NCBI GenBank assembly: GCA_947503885.1
Contig: CANNFD010000008.1
Location: forward strand, 94,979 to 158,978
Direction: 5' to 3'
Origin: an uncultured Olleya sp.
GTDB taxonomy: Bacteria; Bacteroidota; Bacteroidia; Flavobacteriales; Flavobacteriaceae
DNA length: 64,000 nt
The notes under the pieces are model-generated. The model made no database searches, was not told where the DNA came from, and saw only the letters and a list, made by a program, of their open reading frames with translations. The stretch's first letter is position 1, and each line of letters opens with the position of its first letter. This document shows positions 61,014-64,000 of this stretch, piece after piece. A program made the translations under genes and the position numbers.

Positions 61014-61772
61014 CTATTTTTCTTTTAATTCAGAATTGACAATCTGAATCATTATTTTGATTTTATCCATAAAAATTTGTTCATCTATTACATTCTCTTT
61101 TTTCCAGGCAAATATATTTGCTGTCAAATCTTCCATTTCACGATTATTAAAAAACCATTGATAGTCTGATGTGTATGTTCCCTTAGGAAACTCTTTATAC
61201 CTTTCTGAAGATGAAATGGTATTTAAAGCACTTAATTTACCATCGGTTGAAGGCCAAAAACGTTCATTCAACAGTCTTCTTATGTATCCATCTTCTTGGT
61301 CAGCATCTATAATCATTGATTCAAAAGATGATATGTATGATTTCAATTCAGAGTTTTGTATGTAATCGATTTTGTTAGATGCAATAAGTGATTTGATATA
61401 CCCATCTTTTGCTTCAAATGAAAATCCGCTAAAAGCATTTGAAGTCAGCGAATCCAATTTTGATTCAGATATATTTGATACATCAGTTCCAAAAAGATGC
61501 AAAAGGTACATACCGTCTTCAAATTCTGACTTATGTTGATTATTTATATCTTTAAGTTCTTTAAGATTAAATTCTAATTCAGTTTTTAAATTATGAAGAA
61601 TTTCTATTTCGGCATTTTTAATTTTGCGATTTTCATTCCAATTATTAATTTGTAGCGCAATTAAAATACCAATAACGACAAGGACTATTTCTCCAAATGC
61701 ATATTTTAAATACTTTCCAGTTTTGTTTTTTAAAAGCAAGTTTTGTCTAATTTTTCTAAATAACTTTATCAT
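61014..61772 (-). CDS. DUF6090-like membrane protein, copy 2
   Basis: The same head as the neighbour (one membrane helix, about 20-40, ending NNWNENRK), followed by a different helical domain of about 200 residues (for example LKTELEFNLKELKDINNQHK and GYIRRLLNERFWPS). It ends 52 bp before copy 1. Function unknown; the shared head suggests a fixed membrane anchor with an exchangeable outer domain. Confidence 0.8.
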   Translation of the reverse strand: MIKLFRKIRQNLLLKNKTGKYLKYAFGEIVLVVIGILIALQINNWNENRKIKNAEIEILHNLKTELEFNLKELKDINNQHKSEFEDGMYLLHLFGTDVSNISESKLDSLTSNAFSGFSFEAKDGYIKSLIASNKIDYIQNSELKSYISSFESMIIDADQEDGYIRRLLNERFWPSTDGKLSALNTISSSERYKEFPKGTYTSDYQWFFNNREMEDLTANIFAWKKENVIDEQIFMDKIKIMIQIVNSELKEK

Positions 61773-61781
61773 TGGTTAGCG
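61632..61781. repeat. 150-bp direct repeat, copy 2
   Basis: See the copy at 60821-60970; both end at GGTTAGCG just upstream of the start codon. Confidence 0.92.
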
Positions 61782-61800
61782 TTTAGTAGTAATCAAACAC

Positions 61801-61958
61801 ATTGGTTTTGTGTATGGTTAGTTGCGTGGATATGCATCTAATTTAGTAAATTAATCATAGATAGACCCTAGCCTAGCTAACAAGCCAGTATTATCCTGCA
61901 GGGATATTGATGAGTGGGCGGTGACATACCAATTAATTACATAGGGTACTGTGCAACG
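61801..61958. repeat. Spacer element, clear copy
   Basis: Shares GTTGCGTGG, CTAATTTAG, AATCA(C/T)AGATAGA, a CCTGCAGG hairpin (TATCC/GGATA, 61892-61906), GGCGGTGA and AATTAATTA with the copy at 63225-63359. The gap 61773-62000 holds only this element. Confidence 0.75.
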
Positions 61959-62000
61959 TTTTTTATTTTTTACCACCAATAAAAGTAGTACATAAAACTT

Positions 62001-62270
62001 CTATTGTTTTTTATGTAACGTAAATCTTTCTCCTTCTGAATACTTATGAGCAATTGTTGCTACTGAATTGTATTCCATTGGGTTTTCGATAAAATGTAAT
62101 TCGGTTAGATTTCCGCCCGATAATCCGGTAATTAACTTTTGCAAAATTAATTCAACGTTTTTGTTTTTGCTAGTAAGTATAGTTTTGTCCTCAACTTTTG
62201 AAACGCTTAAAAATCCAAAATCAGTTTCAATTGAATCAAGCTGATAATTTATATACGATATTAGGGGTGG
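62001..62270 (-). pseudogene. 3' gene fragment, in frame after the PD40 gene stop
   Basis: On the minus strand 89 codons stay open from the TAA of the PD40 gene to a TAG at 62001-62003, without a start codon. The product (for example ETDFGFLSVSKVEDKTILTS and GGNLTELHFIENPMEYNSV) has normal protein composition. It looks like the C-terminal end of a gene whose 5' part was lost by recombination. I do not recognise the family. Confidence 0.55.
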
Positions 62271-63200
62271 TTATTCAATTTTAAAAGTGGTCATATATAT
62301 TTTACTTAGACCATTATTGCTTTCGTTAATATGTTTACTGAAATCTGAAATAGTATTAAACTTTATTGGTTTTAAATCATTTCTTTTACTTGTAAAATAC
62401 AATGTGTGGTTTTTTTCATCATAAAATGGACAATATTCCATATATTCAGAATTTATAGGAATCCCTAAATTTGTTGCTTTTTTCCATTTTCCATTTTCAT
62501 CCTTTATGGAAATGTATAAATCACCACTTCCTTGACCATCTTCTTCTTTGTATTTTGAGAATATTATAAAATCTTCTTTTTCTGATATAAAGGCATTAAA
62601 CTCATAACCAGAACTATTTATATTTTCGTTTAATAAAATAGGGCTTGAATACTTATCGCCTTCCCATTTACAAAAATAAATATCATCTTTTCCATAACCT
62701 TTAGGAGATACCATTGTGAAGTATAAATTGTTGTTTTTACTAACGGAAGGATAAAACTGATCTAATTCTGAATTAATGGGCTCTCCTATGTTAATGGGTT
62801 TAGACCATTCATCATTTTTGTTTTTTCTGTCTACATACCAGATATCAAAATCTTTTTTGGTACTAATAGAATCATTTAATGGTCTATCTGATACAAAAAA
62901 CAATCGGTTATTATTAAATGATAAAAATGGTTCTAAATACATATATGAATCACAAAAAGGTAATAACTTTGGTGTTGACCATGTTTTATTTTCTTTTTTA
63001 ATATAGGCTATTTGCGAGATTTCTTGATTTGGACTTTGAATAGTGAAATATGCTTCATTTCCGTCTTTTGAAATACTAAAATCACGCACATTATAAAACT
63101 GATTTAGTGATTTATCAAATTGGATAATATCAGATTTAATCTGTGCTGATAATAAGTTTAAAACGAAAATTAATAAAATAGTGAGTCTAATTTTTTTCAT
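62271..63200 (-). CDS. PD40/WD40-like beta-propeller exported protein
   Basis: A signal peptide (about 1-19, NLLSAQ) precedes four or more PD40-type blades: FSISKDGNEAYFTIQS, EPFLSFNNNRLFFVSDR, YPSVSKNNNLYFTMVS, DDIYFCKWEGDKYSSP and CPFYDEKNHTLYFTSKR. This TolB-like propeller is common in exported Bacteroidota proteins, often with an OmpA domain, which is absent here. Likely periplasmic or surface; partner unknown. Confidence 0.83.
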   Translation of the reverse strand: MKKIRLTILLIFVLNLLSAQIKSDIIQFDKSLNQFYNVRDFSISKDGNEAYFTIQSPNQEISQIAYIKKENKTWSTPKLLPFCDSYMYLEPFLSFNNNRLFFVSDRPLNDSISTKKDFDIWYVDRKNKNDEWSKPINIGEPINSELDQFYPSVSKNNNLYFTMVSPKGYGKDDIYFCKWEGDKYSSPILLNENINSSGYEFNAFISEKEDFIIFSKYKEEDGQGSGDLYISIKDENGKWKKATNLGIPINSEYMEYCPFYDEKNHTLYFTSKRNDLKPIKFNTISDFSKHINESNNGLSKIYMTTFKIE

Positions 63201-63224
63201 TAGTAAAGTTTTGTCAGGTTTTTA

Positions 63225-63359
63225 TTGCCAACGTGTTTGTATATGGAAAGTTGCGTGGTTAAGCAACTAATTTAGCAAATAAATCACAGATAGAATATTC
63301 CGCAGGAATGTTCGTAAGTCGGCAGTGAACCAAGCAATTAATTATACACGGTGTTGCCA
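63225..63359. repeat. Spacer element, clear copy
   Basis: Ends show an imperfect inverted relation (TTGCCAACGTG at the left, CACGGTGTTGCC at the right). The centre has a hairpin GAATATTCC/GGAATGTTC with GCA loop (63293-63313). It lies between the small membrane gene and the PD40 gene. Confidence 0.78.
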
Positions 63360-63440
63360 GTAGTAGTTTCTGTTATTCGTCCGTTTTATTTTTTGTTTAG
63401 TTCCAAATTTACAAGTTTTGTTTTAATTCCGATATTGTTT

Positions 63441-63514
63441 TTGTTTTTCAGTTCGCAATTTTCTTCAAACTATTCGGTTTTAATTATTCATAAAGTTTAT
63501 AAATCCGACGTTGC
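63441..63514. repeat. 75-bp direct repeat, copy 1
   Basis: Shares TTGTTTTTCA, CGCAATTTT, TTCGGTTT, TTATTC and the ending CGTTG with 63606-63681 in the same order. Confidence 0.7.
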
Positions 63515-63605
63515 AAATAAATCGGAAGTTACGTTTGGAATTTTGCACTTAAAAAACCATAAAAAAAATTCGAAAATAATTCCAGCGTTTTTTATTCGGT
63601 CGTTG

Positions 63606-63681
63606 TTGTTTTTCAATCCGCAATTTTATCGAAAACTGTTCGGTTTAAATTATTCTATTAGTTTAAGATTCCAGCGTTGTA
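63606..63681. repeat. 75-bp direct repeat, copy 2
   Basis: Second, diverged copy of the repeat at 63441-63514, 165 bp further on. Confidence 0.7.
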
Positions 63682-63690
63682 CTTTTAAAT

Positions 63691-63891
63691 TCAAAATGTT
63701 GTTATGATATCACTAACAACTCTATAGAAGAAATAAACCCCAATAATTATTGAGCCTATGCCAGCACCTAACATTTGGAAATCATAATAGGATTTAAGTT
63801 TATATTTGTTAACAGCCTTTCTTACAAGCCAAGTACCATAGAGAATTAATGGTATGCATAATATAATATGCATAATAAAATTGTTTCCCAT
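63691..63891 (-). CDS. Small two-helix membrane protein of unknown function
   Basis: The 66-aa protein has two hydrophobic segments (about 6-23, MHIILCIPLILYGTWLV, and about 42-60, AGIGSIIIGVYFFYRVV) joined by a basic loop. It has an ATG start and typical flavobacterial codon use. No family is recognised; small size and repeat-rich surroundings mean it could also be an immunity-type or spurious gene. Confidence 0.5.
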   Translation of the reverse strand: MGNNFIMHIILCIPLILYGTWLVRKAVNKYKLKSYYDFQMLGAGIGSIIIGVYFFYRVVSDIITTF

Positions 63892-63970
63892 TGTAAGATA
63901 TTTATTCTTTTTAGTTTCTGTCGCGCTATGTCTTGTCCTGAAATATGGCTACAGGTTAAAATTGATTTAC

Positions 63971-64000
63971 GCTGATAATTTATATACCATATTTGGTGTT
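63971..64000. repeat. Short shared segment at the right edge
   Basis: The first 17 bases, GCTGATAATTTATATAC, are identical to 62240-62256, and the next 13 are similar. The other copy marks the 5' edge of the gene fragment at 62001-62270. Confidence 0.5.

Larger units (their letters stand above)
63201..63690. other. Repeat-filled intergenic region
   Basis: No gene is supported here. It holds the clear spacer element (63225-63359) and two diverged copies of a roughly 75-bp direct repeat. A 118-codon open frame on the plus strand runs through the repeats and is judged spurious. Confidence 0.6.

Noticed and set aside
55204..63359. Spacer elements as integron attC sites
   Set aside because: The ends lack the RYYYAAC and GTTRRRY core sites, and no integrase was seen; the cassette idea is kept only as a general possibility.
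63351..63707. 118-codon plus-strand ORF
   Set aside because: It runs through the spacer element and both 75-bp repeats, has biased Phe/Ser/Leu composition from T-rich DNA, and opposes all neighbouring genes.

Overview
The window is AT-rich DNA from a member of the Bacteroidota, most likely a marine Flavobacteriaceae. The evidence is: large secreted proteins with type IX secretion (T9SS) C-terminal sorting domains; many flavobacterial families of unknown function (DUF4290, DUF493, DUF4421-like, DUF6090-like, START-like); promoters of the Bacteroidota type (TTTG or TTG, 19-20 bp, TAnnTTTG); a MurA with Asp in place of the fosfomycin-binding Cys; and an rpsF-rpsR-rplI operon with no ssb or priB inside it. 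The genus is not determined.

Layout. 1-21 kb is mostly core: an RluA-type pseudouridine synthase cut by the window edge, an ABC-F ATPase, an envelope/sirtuin/TPR trio, trmH, a DEAD-box RNA helicase with a structured leader, rdgB, rlmH, nadC, a YihY-type membrane protein, priA, an orphan LytTR response regulator, rpsF-rpsR-rplI, a glycerophosphodiesterase lipoprotein and hisS. 21-35 kb is an exoprotein block on the minus strand: two giant tandem T9SS paralogues (1789 and 1853 aa) and a T9SS-secreted M14 carboxypeptidase. The two giant genes share a 13-bp box placed exactly 5 bp upstream of the -33 element. 35-46 kb is core again: tRNA-Met, a START-like protein, a class IV aminotransferase, YqgE, HU, fmt-recQ-ATPase, DUF493, DUF4290, murA, DUF2200 and nhaA. 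46-51 kb holds small accessory genes, including a lipoprotein with an internal duplication, a VanZ-like protein, an SGNH hydrolase and an AlkD-like protein.

51.3-54.3 kb is a two-gene cassette: a small T9SS-tagged protein and an 824-aa secreted protein built from a bacterial N-terminal domain, a collagen-like turn, phage/virus fibre-type repeats, a phage tail-fibre shaft and a C1q-like head. 54-64 kb is an accessory region, all on the minus strand: YoaK-type membrane protein, PLP decarboxylase, MddA-like S-methyltransferase, an alpha/beta-hydrolase fused to an AraC DNA-binding domain, a thioredoxin-fold protein without CxxC, a DUF4298-like protein, two DUF6090-like proteins sharing a 150-bp repeat, a gene fragment, a PD40 propeller protein and a small membrane protein. 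Four intergenic spacers of this region carry copies, two clear and two degraded, of one roughly 130-bp element with a central hairpin, all in the same orientation.

The strongest candidates for something undescribed are the hydrolase-AraC fusion regulator, the T9SS fibre cassette, the promoter box of the exoprotein genes, and the spacer element of the right-hand region. No CRISPR array, integrase, transposase or rRNA gene was seen.
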